Positions 1 to 7,368 are shown, counted from the first letter of the stretch. The stretch is DNA of 14,688 nt from Akkermansiaceae bacterium UBA5688 (GCA_002420315.1 DIHU01000189.1:11946-26633), one strand, 5' to 3'. Notes: generated by a model not told the origin, from the sequence alone. Made by a program: numbers and translations.

Positions 1-38
1 AAGAATAAGATCAAAAACGGTGGAGGTTTTGAGTTCAT
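1..38 (-). CDS. Possible 5' end of a gene running off the left edge
   Basis: An ATG on the minus strand at 38 opens a reading frame of 12 codons (reads MNSKPPPFLILF) that runs off the window without a stop. It begins 9 bases after the stop of the mannose-1-phosphate guanylyltransferase gene on the same strand, which is typical operon spacing. The short hydrophobic run after a lysine could be the start of a signal or membrane segment. Too little is visible to name a product, and it could be a chance ATG. Confidence 0.3.
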   Translation of the reverse strand, partial: MNSKPPPFLILF

Positions 39-47
39 TAGGAATTC

Positions 48-1118
48 TTACAAAAGATTTTCAGGGAGTTGGTCGCTAAGCTTCTTGATATCGTCTGCTT
101 GATGTCGGTTAGCGATGAGAAGGGCGTCGTCGGTTTGGACAACGATTAGGTCGTCAACTCCAAGGAGCGCTATCCTAGCTTGTTTGCGACCGTTAAAGAT
201 GATGTTGTTTTCGGATTCGATTTCAGTGACCTCATCATTGGTCTGATTATTATTGCCCTGAGTATCAAGATATTTGGCGACAGAAATCCAGGAGCCAACA
301 TCATCCCAGTCGAAGGTCGCTTCGATATTCAAAACGCGGGAAGCCTTCTCCATGAGAGCGTAGTCGATGGAGATTGGTGTGAGTGACAGGAACTTTTTGT
401 CGATGGTCTGATGGACATCAGTTGAAGATTCGAGCTCCTCAATAAAGCCGGCTAGCTCCGGAGTGTGTTGGCGGAGTTCGGCAGTGACAGTTTTGAGCGA
501 CCAAACAAACATACCGGCATTCCAGGCAAAGTTTCCTTGGCGGAGGAATTTCTCGGCGAGTTCGGGATTTGGCTTTTCACGGAATCGAGAGACTTCGAAT
601 GGTTCGTGGGTGATGCTAAATTCAAGCTTTGCTGGAGATCCCCGCTCAATGTAGCCGTAGGAAGGGCATGGCCAAGTAGGTTTGATTCCAATAGTAATAA
701 GGGTATCCGTTTGCGATGCGATCGAAAAACTGTCTGAAAGGACGGATTGAAATGATTCAGTGTCGTTGATGAGTTGATCTGAGGGAAGAACTGCCATGGT
801 CGCTTTCGGATCACGAGCGGCGACAAGACCGATGCCGAGGGCAACGGCTGGCGCAGTGTCTCGTTTGGCAGGTTCGGCAAAGATATTTTCGGGAGGCAGC
901 ATGTGGGCAACCTTGCGCACTTCAGTTTCTTGAAGTGCGTTAGTAAGAATAAGAATGTTTTCGGTAGGAATGAGGCCTTGTAGGCGCGAGATGGTTTGAT
1001 CGAGTAGGGTAGTGTCGTCAAAGAGATGGAGGAGCTGCTTTGGTTTGGCATTGCGGCTTAGGGGCCAGAAGCGAGTGCCGCTCCCACCGGCAAGAATTAA
1101 AGCGTAGTGTTGACTCAT
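48..1118 (-). CDS. manC: Mannose-1-phosphate guanylyltransferase (GDP-mannose pyrophosphorylase)
   Basis: Makes GDP-mannose from mannose-1-phosphate and GTP in the cytoplasm, feeding mannose-, fucose- or rhamnose-type glycan synthesis. Visible in order (356-residue numbering): the nucleotidyltransferase signature GGSGTRFWPLSR near residues 11-22 with PKQ at 26-28; EPAKRDTAPA; a PSDQ motif where PSDH is usual; YGYIERG; FAWNAGMFVW; IDYALMEKA; and FDWDDVGSW. It ends after the catalytic and left-handed helix part, so it lacks the C-terminal phosphomannose isomerase domain of bifunctional ManC proteins (about 470 residues). An in-frame TTG at 1133 would add five residues. I prefer the ATG at 1118 because that TTG lies inside a good -10 box (TTGAAT), spaced 17 bases from a TTGACA. 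No Shine-Dalgarno precedes either start. Family assignment is firm; which glycan it serves is unknown. Confidence 0.94.
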   Translation of the reverse strand: MSQHYALILAGGSGTRFWPLSRNAKPKQLLHLFDDTTLLDQTISRLQGLIPTENILILTNALQETEVRKVAHMLPPENIFAEPAKRDTAPAVALGIGLVAARDPKATMAVLPSDQLINDTESFQSVLSDSFSIASQTDTLITIGIKPTWPCPSYGYIERGSPAKLEFSITHEPFEVSRFREKPNPELAEKFLRQGNFAWNAGMFVWSLKTVTAELRQHTPELAGFIEELESSTDVHQTIDKKFLSLTPISIDYALMEKASRVLNIEATFDWDDVGSWISVAKYLDTQGNNNQTNDEVTEIESENNIIFNGRKQARIALLGVDDLIVVQTDDALLIANRHQADDIKKLSDQLPENLL

Positions 1119-1127
1119 CTGGGCTGT

Positions 1128-1156
1128 ATTCAACAGAGAGGGAGGCGGCTTGTCAA
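1128..1156 (-). promoter_or_regulatory. Predicted sigma70-type promoter for manC
   Basis: On the minus strand TTGACA (1156-1151, a perfect -35) is followed after 17 bases by TTGAAT (1133-1128, 4 of 6 matches to the -10 consensus). Transcription would start near 1120-1122, only 2-4 bases before the ATG at 1118, giving a nearly leaderless mRNA. This supports the shorter start of the gene. It is prediction from sequence only. Confidence 0.5.
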
Positions 1157-1215
1157 AACGTGCTGACCTACCTTTTTAATTTGGGATGTGGATATTTTTA
1201 CGGTAAGTTCTTCCA

Positions 1216-1536
1216 ATGAACGATATTTACGAGGAGCGGGATTGGGTGGACACTACGGCCGCTTTTGCTCCCGCAGTGCTTGGTGCGGCGGCTGGAATTC
1301 TGGTTTCTGAGGCTATGAGCTCTCAAGCTCGTCGGCCAATTGGACTCTCGCTTGCATGTATTGGTCTTGCTGCTTTAACACCAATGCTCGTTGAAACGGC
1401 GATGAAAAAAGTCCGTGGGCCGGGCACAAAGCGCGGGTCATTACGAACCCTCCAAGGGATTCGTGACCACGGATTACAGGCTTGTGAAATCAAACATGTT
1501 GAGGACGAGCTTGGCGAGGAACTTGGAGTGGGTTAA
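1216..1536 (+). CDS. Small two-helix membrane protein, unknown function
   Basis: A 106-residue protein I do not recognise. It has a charged N-terminus (EERDW), then two hydrophobic segments at about residues 14-33 (rich in Ala and Gly) and 41-60, separated by a short loop with Arg-Arg-Pro. A basic stretch follows (KKVRGPGTKRG, 64-74), and the C-terminus is acidic (EDELGEELG). The layout suggests an inner-membrane hairpin with both ends in the cytoplasm, by the positive-inside rule. It is the only plus-strand gene between manC and rmlB, and its TAA overlaps the rmlB stop codon on the other strand through a shared TTAA. The coding length, ATG start and membrane pattern make it likely real. No Shine-Dalgarno is seen. 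Confidence 0.68.
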   Translation: MNDIYEERDWVDTTAAFAPAVLGAAAGILVSEAMSSQARRPIGLSLACIGLAALTPMLVETAMKKVRGPGTKRGSLRTLQGIRDHGLQACEIKHVEDELGEELGVG

Positions 1537-2495
1537 TCCGGGTTCAGCGCAATACTCAATTCGTGAATCACTTTTTCAAAGCCGGTTTGGAAAGGGAGTT
1601 TTGGTCGCCATCCTAGTTCGTTCATAGACCGGGTAGCATCGACCGCATACCTTGTATCGTGGCCGGGTCTATCCTCGATGTGGTCGATCAGAGTTTCAGG
1701 CTTATTTAGGGTTTTTAAGACTGCGCGCGCGATCTCAAGATTGGTGCGTTCGCAATTCGCTCCTAAATTATAGATGCGACTTGTCTCCCCTTTTTCGAAG
1801 ACACGGATGAGACCACGTGCGGTGTCATCGACATGAATCCAGTCACGGATTTGTTTCCCCGATCCATAGATAGGGAGGGATTCGTCTCGAAGAGCATGGT
1901 GAATTAAGGTTGGGATAAGTTTTTCGCGGTGCTGTCGCGGTCCATAATTGTTTGAACATCTTGCGATTATAATTTCTTGGCCAAAGGTGCGGTGAGCGGC
2001 TTGCACGATGAGGTCTGCACTTGCTTTGCTCGCGGAGTATGGAGAGGAGGGGTTGAGTGGAAAGGATTCATCAGCCTTTGTCGGGGCCACAATCGGTCCA
2101 TAAACCTCGTCGGTCGAACACTGAAGAAGTGCTACGCCATGACATCTCGCTGCGTTCAAAATCGAGAACGTGCCGTTGATGTTGGTAGTGATAAATTTGG
2201 CGGGGTTTTCAATCGATTGATCGACGTGGGTTTCGGCGGCCAAATGCATGATCCCACTGCATCTAAATTCCTTGAGAAGTTTTGAGATGAGTGCTTCGTC
2301 GCCAACATCACCTTCGATAAAGTTAAGGCGTGGGTCCTGGTCTGGACCTATCAGATTGGCTCGATTGCCGGCATAAGTAAGCGAATCGAGAATGACGAGG
2401 TGTTCGAGATGAGGTTGGTGTAGGAGAGCGCGGATTAGTGCTGAACCAATAAAGCCAGCACCGCCAGTGAGGAGGATAGATCTTAGCGAACGCAC
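1533..2495 (-). CDS. rfbB: dTDP-glucose 4,6-dehydratase
   Basis: Converts dTDP-glucose to dTDP-4-keto-6-deoxyglucose, the second step to dTDP-rhamnose and other deoxysugars of surface polysaccharides. It is a 320-residue extended short-chain dehydrogenase, slightly shorter than the usual 330-360. Visible: the NAD-binding TGGAGFIGS at residues 10-18; HLAAETHVDQSI around 84-95; the diagnostic catalytic STDEVYG at 127-133 (Thr-Asp-Glu); YSASK at 153-157 (Tyr and Lys of the YxxxK motif); CSNNYGPRQ near 180-188; and the family motif DRPGHDTRYAVD in the C-terminal part. The TDE triad separates it from UDP-glucose epimerases. The start is GTG with no Shine-Dalgarno; a GATAAT box at 2509-2504 would start transcription almost at the GTG. 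No other rml gene lies in the window, so the end product cannot be told. Confidence 0.95.
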   Translation of the reverse strand: MRSLRSILLTGGAGFIGSALIRALLHQPHLEHLVILDSLTYAGNRANLIGPDQDPRLNFIEGDVGDEALISKLLKEFRCSGIMHLAAETHVDQSIENPAKFITTNINGTFSILNAARCHGVALLQCSTDEVYGPIVAPTKADESFPLNPSSPYSASKASADLIVQAAHRTFGQEIIIARCSNNYGPRQHREKLIPTLIHHALRDESLPIYGSGKQIRDWIHVDDTARGLIRVFEKGETSRIYNLGANCERTNLEIARAVLKTLNKPETLIDHIEDRPGHDTRYAVDATRSMNELGWRPKLPFQTGFEKVIHELSIALNPD

Positions 2496-2503
2496 ACTAT
2501 CTA

Positions 2504-2509
2504 ATTATC
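2504..2509 (-). promoter_or_regulatory. Possible -10 box for the dTDP-glucose dehydratase gene
   Basis: GATAAT on the minus strand (5 of 6 matches to TATAAT) ends 8 bases before the GTG start at 2495, so transcription would begin within a few bases of the start codon. No convincing -35 hexamer is seen 16-18 bases upstream, so the call is weak. Confidence 0.3.
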
Positions 2510-2598
2510 GGATATTCTTTTGTAGGAAAGGGAAACATTCTTGATAGATTTCGAATGGCATTGACTAAAAGCTTCCACTATGCTCACCTTTAAACACT

Positions 2599-3219
2599 AT
2601 GAATTTTGTTAAACCGCTGATGCTTGGCGCTCTAGCTTTTACAGCTTTGTCTTGTGGGTCCTTAAAGAAATTCAATGGGTCATTGAGTGACAGTGGCTTC
2701 AATCCCTTAAGTAGTCCTGGTTCGTCGTCGGAATGGATTGCTCCGGCAACTCCAACCTACAAGCAAGGGCAATGGGTTGTGACTTCGACGCCGAATGCGA
2801 CCTTCTTTAAAGTTTTCCCCAAGGGGAGCGCAGTTGCTGACAAAGTTTTGTCGGTAGAAACTCCGATGAAAGTGGTTTCAAGCAGGGAGACTTATTTGAA
2901 AGTGGAATTAGATTCGGGTGATGTCGGCTATGTTCCTGAAATTATGGTCACTGGACGATCTTCCGCATTAGGAGGGCAACCAGGCACTGAAGTTCCCAAT
3001 TATGGTCCAGTTCCTTCGCCGATTGAGCCTGGAAGGGCACCCTTCGGAGTTGCGCCACCTCCCGAAGTGCCGGGACTCCGTGCTGAGGATGCTTCCTTGC
3101 CTCGGGCGCCCTCTCCAGATTCTTCTGATTCGCCGGTGAGGGGAAGTGGACAAGATATTCCTGGTGTAGCACCTCCACCAGAAGTTCCTGGGATTACTGA
3201 TCCACCCACGGTGGATTAA
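2599..3219 (+). CDS. SH3-like domain lipoprotein with proline-rich tail
   Basis: A 206-residue predicted lipoprotein of unknown function. The N-terminus has a lysine, a hydrophobic stretch (residues 6-17) and a lipobox-like ALSC with the candidate lipidated Cys19, followed by a Ser/Gly-rich linker. Residues about 57-119 resemble a bacterial SH3-like fold: QGQWVVTSTPNATFFKVF, then a beta-rich stretch ending in GDVGYVPEIMV, as in domains that bind peptidoglycan or peptides. From about 125 to the end it is low-complexity and rich in Pro, Ser and acidic residues, and contains the decapeptide GVAPPPEVPG twice (150-159 and 189-198). The tail may span the periplasm or contact the wall. The lipobox has Ala instead of Leu at -3, so lipidation is likely rather than certain. 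A clear terminator follows, so it is probably a single-gene unit. Confidence 0.8.
   Translation: MNFVKPLMLGALAFTALSCGSLKKFNGSLSDSGFNPLSSPGSSSEWIAPATPTYKQGQWVVTSTPNATFFKVFPKGSAVADKVLSVETPMKVVSSRETYLKVELDSGDVGYVPEIMVTGRSSALGGQPGTEVPNYGPVPSPIEPGRAPFGVAPPPEVPGLRAEDASLPRAPSPDSSDSPVRGSGQDIPGVAPPPEVPGITDPPTVD
3046..3192 (+). repeat. Two copies of a GVAPPPEVPG-coding repeat
   Basis: Bases 3046-3075 and 3163-3192 each encode GVAPPPEVPG in the proline-rich tail of the lipoprotein. The two copies differ at many third codon positions (for example GGA GTT GCG against GGT GTA GCA). The protein motif therefore appears to be kept by selection rather than by recent duplication. Confidence 0.75.
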
Positions 3220-3239
3220 TCGTGATAATTTCGTTCTTT

Positions 3240-3279
3240 AAAAAGACCGCCCAAGGAATGTTCTTAGGGTCGGTTTTTT
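3240..3279 (+). terminator. Rho-independent terminator after the SH3-like lipoprotein gene
   Basis: The hairpin pairs ACCG-CCC-AAG (3246-3255) with CTT-GGG-CGGT (3263-3274), with single-base bulges (A3266, T3270) and a loop of about 7 bases. It is preceded by five A and ends in a run of six T (3274-3279). It lies 20 bases after the stop and separates the lipoprotein gene from terC. Confidence 0.78.
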
Positions 3280-3317
3280 GCTTTATGGTTCGCGTTTCGA
3301 ATTGATGATCCTAACTG

Positions 3318-4142
3318 ATGGCGGAATTACTGAACTCTCTGATTACCCTTGGACTCCTCGTGCTTCTTCAAGCCGTTCTAGGCTTTGATAACCTTCTTTA
3401 TATTTCTCTGGAGTCGCAGCGTGCGCCTGAGGCTGATCAAAGCCGGGTTCGTAAGCTGGGGATCACGATCGCGGTAGGATTAAGAATTGTCCTACTGTTC
3501 ATTCTCATTCATCTCGTTGAATTATTGCAGGATCCATTCCTAGAACTCGCCGAAGGTGGCTGGATTGAGGGCTCTATCAATTTTCACAGTTTGATCGTCT
3601 TATTCGGTGGAGCCTTTATTCTCTATACAGCGACCAAAGAAATTGCGCATATGATGTCTTTGGAAGACGAGGAAAATGCAGTCGATCGTAAACCTTCGTC
3701 GTCGAAAAAGGTTATCGGATTGATTGTTTTTATGAACGTGATCTTCTCGTTTGATTCAATACTGAGCGCGATGGCACTTGCCAGTAAGAAGGGAGCCGAT
3801 GGCAGCCATGAAGGTTACCAAATGGGAGTCATGATTACGGCAATATTGATTGGTGGAGCTATTATGGTTCTTCTAGCTGATCGGGTCACGGAGTTCTTGA
3901 GACGTAACAGGATGTATGAAGTTCTGGGTTTGTTCGTTTTATTTGTCGTTGGGATTATGTTGCTGACGGAAGGAGCACATCTCGCTCATTTGACGATCTT
4001 TGGTAATGAAATTCATGCGATGACCAAGACAACCTTTTACTTCGTGATTGGAGTTCTCCTTTTAACTGATATTGCGCAAGGTCGATATCACAAGAAATTG
4101 AGCGCTGAAAAAATTCGCAAAGAGAAAACTTGTGATTCATGA
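3318..4142 (+). CDS. TerC family integral membrane protein (probable metal ion exporter)
   Basis: A 274-residue polytopic membrane protein with about seven hydrophobic segments (roughly 7-22, 45-68, 88-106, 131-150, 167-186, 201-219, 237-252). The family marks are acidic residues inside the membrane: FDNLLYI in the first helix (Asp24-equivalent with Asn25) and FSFDSILSAMAL in the fourth (Asp146). These match the conserved Asp-containing motifs of TerC/Alx proteins. Members are linked to tellurite resistance by name, but the known role of several is export of manganese or related ions, including supply of metal to secreted enzymes. A cytoplasmic loop with many charges (about 112-130) lies between helices 3 and 4. 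The stop codon overlaps the start of the next gene (ATGA, 4139-4142), so the two are translationally coupled. No Shine-Dalgarno is seen. Substrate is inferred from the family only. Confidence 0.9.
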   Translation: MAELLNSLITLGLLVLLQAVLGFDNLLYISLESQRAPEADQSRVRKLGITIAVGLRIVLLFILIHLVELLQDPFLELAEGGWIEGSINFHSLIVLFGGAFILYTATKEIAHMMSLEDEENAVDRKPSSSKKVIGLIVFMNVIFSFDSILSAMALASKKGADGSHEGYQMGVMITAILIGGAIMVLLADRVTEFLRRNRMYEVLGLFVLFVVGIMLLTEGAHLAHLTIFGNEIHAMTKTTFYFVIGVLLLTDIAQGRYHKKLSAEKIRKEKTCDS

Positions 4143-5614
4143 ATCCAAATCGTCGTCATTTTCTTTCGGGTGCAGCTGCTTGGATGTCTGCTCCAGCCTG
4201 TATGGCCGGGCAACGGTCCATCAAAACGATTTCTCTATTTCACACTACCGATTTGCATGGCCATATTCTGCCAAGTAAGACTTACGATGGCATTGGTAAT
4301 GTCGGTGGGTTAGCTCGCTGCGCGACCCAGATTCGGAAGTGGCGAAAAGAATGTCCGGATCACTTACTTTTTGATGTTGGAGACGTTTACCAGGGCACAA
4401 TTGCGGGTTATCAGACCGAAGGGAAGGTCATGATCGATAGTTTCAATAAGATGGGCTACGATGGATGGGTTCTGGGCAATCATGAGTTCGATTGGGGGAT
4501 AGATATTGTTGAGTCTGCCATCAAGAGATCGGAAATGCCGGTCATTACCGGCAATGTTACGGTTGAGGAAAAGAAGGCTGGAGCGATTGAGGATGGGGCC
4601 TTTACCAAACTTGCTCCGTGGATCGTGAAGGAGGTCGCGGGGTTCCGGATCGGATTTGTGGGGTTGACCACTCCAGGAATTCCTTACTGGTCGCGCCCCG
4701 AGCTTCTTAAGGGATTTAGGGTGTTTGATCCTATCGAATCGCTCAGGGTGAGCGTTAAAGAACTTGGCGTGGAAAAGGTGGATGCGATTGTGGTGCTGGG
4801 TCATATGGGGTGGAAACGGGCCGATGATTTTGCAAACCCGATTCAAGAGATGCTAAAGCAGGTGTCCGGTATTGATGTTTATATTGGCGGTCATTCTCAC
4901 CAAGATCGACCGGCCTGGTATTGGTCAAACGTGCTTTGCACACAGGCGAACTACTATGGAATTAACTGTGGTCGGGTGGATCTTAGTTTTGATCTGGAAT
5001 CGCGAAAGCTTGTGAAGCGAAATGCTTGGACTGTCCTTATGGATGATCGCTTCGCCCTCGATCCGGTGATTGTCGAATCTACCAAAACAATCGTGGAAAA
5101 TGCTGAAGAGCGTCGTCAGACTGTGATTGGCGAGGTCAGAGAGAAGATTTCAGCCAGAGGTAAAAGTAGCCCGTTTTGGCAGTTGATTTGCACCGCTTTC
5201 ATGAAGACGGCAGAAAAACAAAAGATCTTTTCCGAGGGAGTTTTCCATGGAACGTTTGGGAATTCAGATGTCGATCCCGGAGTTAAAACAATAGAAGACG
5301 CATGGCAGTGGATTCCTTACGAGAACTGGTTGGTCCATGCGCGAATTACGGGCGCCCAGATTCGTGTCATCATGGCTGAATCGAAGGAGGATCGTTATTC
5401 GGATCGCAACTTGTTTGGTTTGGATCCTGCGGATATACAGCCTGATAAAAGGTATGGTATTCTGTTCAACAGCTATGACAGTCAGTCAGGGGGTCGACGT
5501 TTGATGTTCTTGCGGACGATCTTGGAGGAGCCTGCCAGTGAGACTAGATTGATCCCGGTGAATACCCGAGAATCGGTAATCGATTATTTCGCGGATAATT
5601 ACGAAGTGAAGTAG
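4139..5614 (+). CDS. Tat-exported 5'-nucleotidase/2',3'-cyclic phosphodiesterase family metallophosphatase
   Basis: A 491-residue bimetal phosphohydrolase of the UshA/CpdB type, expected in the periplasm, where it would release phosphate or nucleosides from nucleotides or related esters. The N-terminus carries a twin-arginine signal (RRHFLSG, residues 5-11), then a hydrophobic segment and APAC/CMAG, which allow either signal peptidase cleavage or lipidation at Cys21. The calcineurin-like domain shows all ligand motifs: HTTDLHGH (Asp38, His40), GDVYQGT (81-87), GNHEFDWG (113-120), GHMG (221-224) and GGHSH (250-254). The C-terminal nucleotidase domain (about 330-491) includes FGNSDVDPG, WQWIPYENWL and the SGGRRLMF segment that lines the substrate pocket in the family. 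The exact substrate cannot be read from sequence. Its start overlaps the terC stop by 4 bases, and its stop lies one base from the convergent nagA stop. Confidence 0.92.
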   Translation: MNPNRRHFLSGAAAWMSAPACMAGQRSIKTISLFHTTDLHGHILPSKTYDGIGNVGGLARCATQIRKWRKECPDHLLFDVGDVYQGTIAGYQTEGKVMIDSFNKMGYDGWVLGNHEFDWGIDIVESAIKRSEMPVITGNVTVEEKKAGAIEDGAFTKLAPWIVKEVAGFRIGFVGLTTPGIPYWSRPELLKGFRVFDPIESLRVSVKELGVEKVDAIVVLGHMGWKRADDFANPIQEMLKQVSGIDVYIGGHSHQDRPAWYWSNVLCTQANYYGINCGRVDLSFDLESRKLVKRNAWTVLMDDRFALDPVIVESTKTIVENAEERRQTVIGEVREKISARGKSSPFWQLICTAFMKTAEKQKIFSEGVFHGTFGNSDVDPGVKTIEDAWQWIPYENWLVHARITGAQIRVIMAESKEDRYSDRNLFGLDPADIQPDKRYGILFNSYDSQSGGRRLMFLRTILEEPASETRLIPVNTRESVIDYFADNYEVK

Positions 5615-5615
5615 T

Positions 5616-6722
5616 TTACTTTCCGCCTACAAGAGTGCGGGAGACTTCAAAGTTCTCTTCGAGAATGACTAAGTCTGCACGGAAGCCGGATTCGACTTTT
5701 CCGATTTTTGGGAGCCCGAGAGAAGTTGCTTGATTCCAAGAGGTGGTGGCAACAAGCGCGGACAAGGGTTCACCCGTGATCTCATGAATACGCTTGAGCC
5801 CGCAGTTATACCGTAGGGTTGATCCTGCGAGTGCCCCATTGCTTTTGAGTCGGGCGATCCCGTCTTTGATATTAACCTCAAGACCTCCAAGAGAAATGTC
5901 GCCATCGGACTGCCAAGAGGCGTAGACAGAGTCGGTGATCAGCATGATATTCTCACGAGGAACCCGGGCAAAGATAAGTTCAAGCATTTCGGGGGCAAGA
6001 TGAATGCCGTCTGCAATCAGTTCAAGAGATAGGGAGTCTTCGAGAAGACCGGCTCCGACAACTCCAATTTCACGATGATGTAAACCGGTCATGGCATTGC
6101 CAAAATGGGTAAGGTGCTTTAGCCCGTATTCAGTAGCAGTCATTACGGTAGCGTAGTCGGCTTTAGTATGAGCCGCCGATGGCGTGATACCCATCCTTGA
6201 TGCTTCCTGGATAATATTGAAAGCCCCGGGAATTTCAGGAGCCAGAGAGAGGATAAGGGCGGGAAAGATTTGATGAAGTTCCCGCAGCTCGTTGAGATCG
6301 GGTGGGCGAACAAATTGGGGGTTTTGCGCTCCAGCTTGTTCGCGGTTAATAAAAGGACCTTCAAGGTGAATACCTGGGATATTTAAGGGAGCCGAGGTGG
6401 CCCAATCTCTGATTGTACGGACAATTTCGACGAGTTTTTCCTGCGGCTGAGTGAGAGTGGTGGGGAGCCAAGTTGTGACTCCTTCTTTGAGCTTGGTTTG
6501 CGCAATGTGCTCCAAGCCCTCGCGAGAGGCGTCACACACATCTGCGCCATCCGCGCCGTGGCTGTGGATATCAATAAATCCGGGCAGCAACATTTTTCCA
6601 TCCAGATCAAGATCCCCTGAAGTATGATTGGCGACTTCTGTGATTTTACCATCTTCGATTAAAACGCTGGCACCTTCTCGGTCCAAGCCGGGTGAAATGA
6701 TATGAGCGTTAGTGATAAGCAT
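5616..6722 (-). CDS. nagA: N-acetylglucosamine-6-phosphate deacetylase
   Basis: Hydrolyses GlcNAc-6-phosphate to glucosamine-6-phosphate and acetate in the cytoplasm, in use or recycling of amino sugars from peptidoglycan or chitin. It is a 368-residue amidohydrolase. Visible: PGFIDIHSHG with His53 and His55; the metal-binding HLEGPF with Glu121; AAHTKAD with His185; LTHFGNAM with His206; GIHL with His241; and catalytic Asp264 in LITDSV. The start is the ATG at 6722, which overlaps the pgsA stop as TAATG, a pattern of termination-reinitiation. An in-frame TTG at 6743 would add seven residues without resemblance to the family and is rejected. No nagB or transporter is seen nearby, so amino-sugar context is missing and the pairing with pgsA is unusual. 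It converges with the nucleotidase gene with one base between stops. Confidence 0.95.
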   Translation of the reverse strand: MLITNAHIISPGLDREGASVLIEDGKITEVANHTSGDLDLDGKMLLPGFIDIHSHGADGADVCDASREGLEHIAQTKLKEGVTTWLPTTLTQPQEKLVEIVRTIRDWATSAPLNIPGIHLEGPFINREQAGAQNPQFVRPPDLNELRELHQIFPALILSLAPEIPGAFNIIQEASRMGITPSAAHTKADYATVMTATEYGLKHLTHFGNAMTGLHHREIGVVGAGLLEDSLSLELIADGIHLAPEMLELIFARVPRENIMLITDSVYASWQSDGDISLGGLEVNIKDGIARLKSNGALAGSTLRYNCGLKRIHEITGEPLSALVATTSWNQATSLGLPKIGKVESGFRADLVILEENFEVSRTLVGGK

Positions 6723-7303
6723 TAGTCTAGAAAGAGGTGCCAAGATTTCCGCAGGTAGTTCAGGCCCGAGAGAAGAGTCAAGGCTAGAGCTCCGTAAAGA
6801 AAGCCTAGGAAGAGCCAGTCACTGGGGGAGGTAAGGTTTTTCAGGAAGAGGAGAAATCCGTCGTGAGGGGACGATGAATCAAGAATGAGCCAGAGAAGGC
6901 ATGTGATGCCCAAAGCAAGTTGGAAAGTAGTTTTCCACTTACCAAGATTGTCTGCTGCAATGATCTTTCCCTTATCTGCTGCAATTTGGCGTAGTCCGGT
7001 TACGAGGAATTCCCGGCCGATGATCACGCAAGTGATCCAGGCTGGGCAGAGGTCTTTGCTCGTGAAGAAAACAAAGGCGGAAGCGACCAGAATCTTATCT
7101 GCTAGGGGGTCAAGTAGTTTCCCGAGCGACGTAACGAGATTCATTTTCCTAGCGAGGTAACCGTCGAGCCAATCTGAGATTGTTGCTATGACGAAGCTGA
7201 CCAACGCGACCATCAGTCCTAGTGTACCTCCCCAGCTGGCGCTTACGACAAAAATGGCCGTTAAAACAAGGCGTGCGAAGGTAATTGAATTTGGGAGATT
7301 CAC
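6722..7303 (-). CDS. pgsA: CDP-diacylglycerol-glycerol-3-phosphate 3-phosphatidyltransferase
   Basis: Makes phosphatidylglycerophosphate from CDP-diacylglycerol and glycerol-3-phosphate in the inner membrane, the committed step to phosphatidylglycerol. With the GTG start at 7303 the protein has 193 residues, the usual family length, and begins MNLPNSITFARL like typical PgsA. The CDP-alcohol phosphotransferase motif is complete: Asp44, Asp47-Gly48, Ala51-Arg52, Gly61, Asp65 and Asp69 (DG-x2-AR-x8-G-x3-D-x3-D). Several hydrophobic helices follow, with IIGREFLVTGLRQIAA, also typical. A TTG at 7375 would add 24 residues, but that stretch overlaps the promoter of the divergent protease gene and does not look like PgsA, so I reject it. 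Translation of nagA is coupled through TAATG. No Shine-Dalgarno is visible before the GTG. Confidence 0.92.
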   Translation of the reverse strand: MNLPNSITFARLVLTAIFVVSASWGGTLGLMVALVSFVIATISDWLDGYLARKMNLVTSLGKLLDPLADKILVASAFVFFTSKDLCPAWITCVIIGREFLVTGLRQIAADKGKIIAADNLGKWKTTFQLALGITCLLWLILDSSSPHDGFLLFLKNLTSPSDWLFLGFLYGALALTLLSGLNYLRKSWHLFLD

Positions 7304-7368
7304 GGGGTGATGGGAGTGTGGCGCAGCGATAGCAAGGAGACAACCTTTTGCGAACTTGGGTGGGTAAT

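Noticed and set aside
452..1051. 199-codon minus-strand frame inside manC
   Set aside because: It overlaps manC in another frame, has a composition rich in Ser, Leu and Pro, and shows no motif; it is a shadow of the real gene.
2556..2572. Sigma54-like TGGCA...GC upstream of the SH3-like lipoprotein gene
   Set aside because: The GG and GC pairs are 14 bases apart instead of the required 12.
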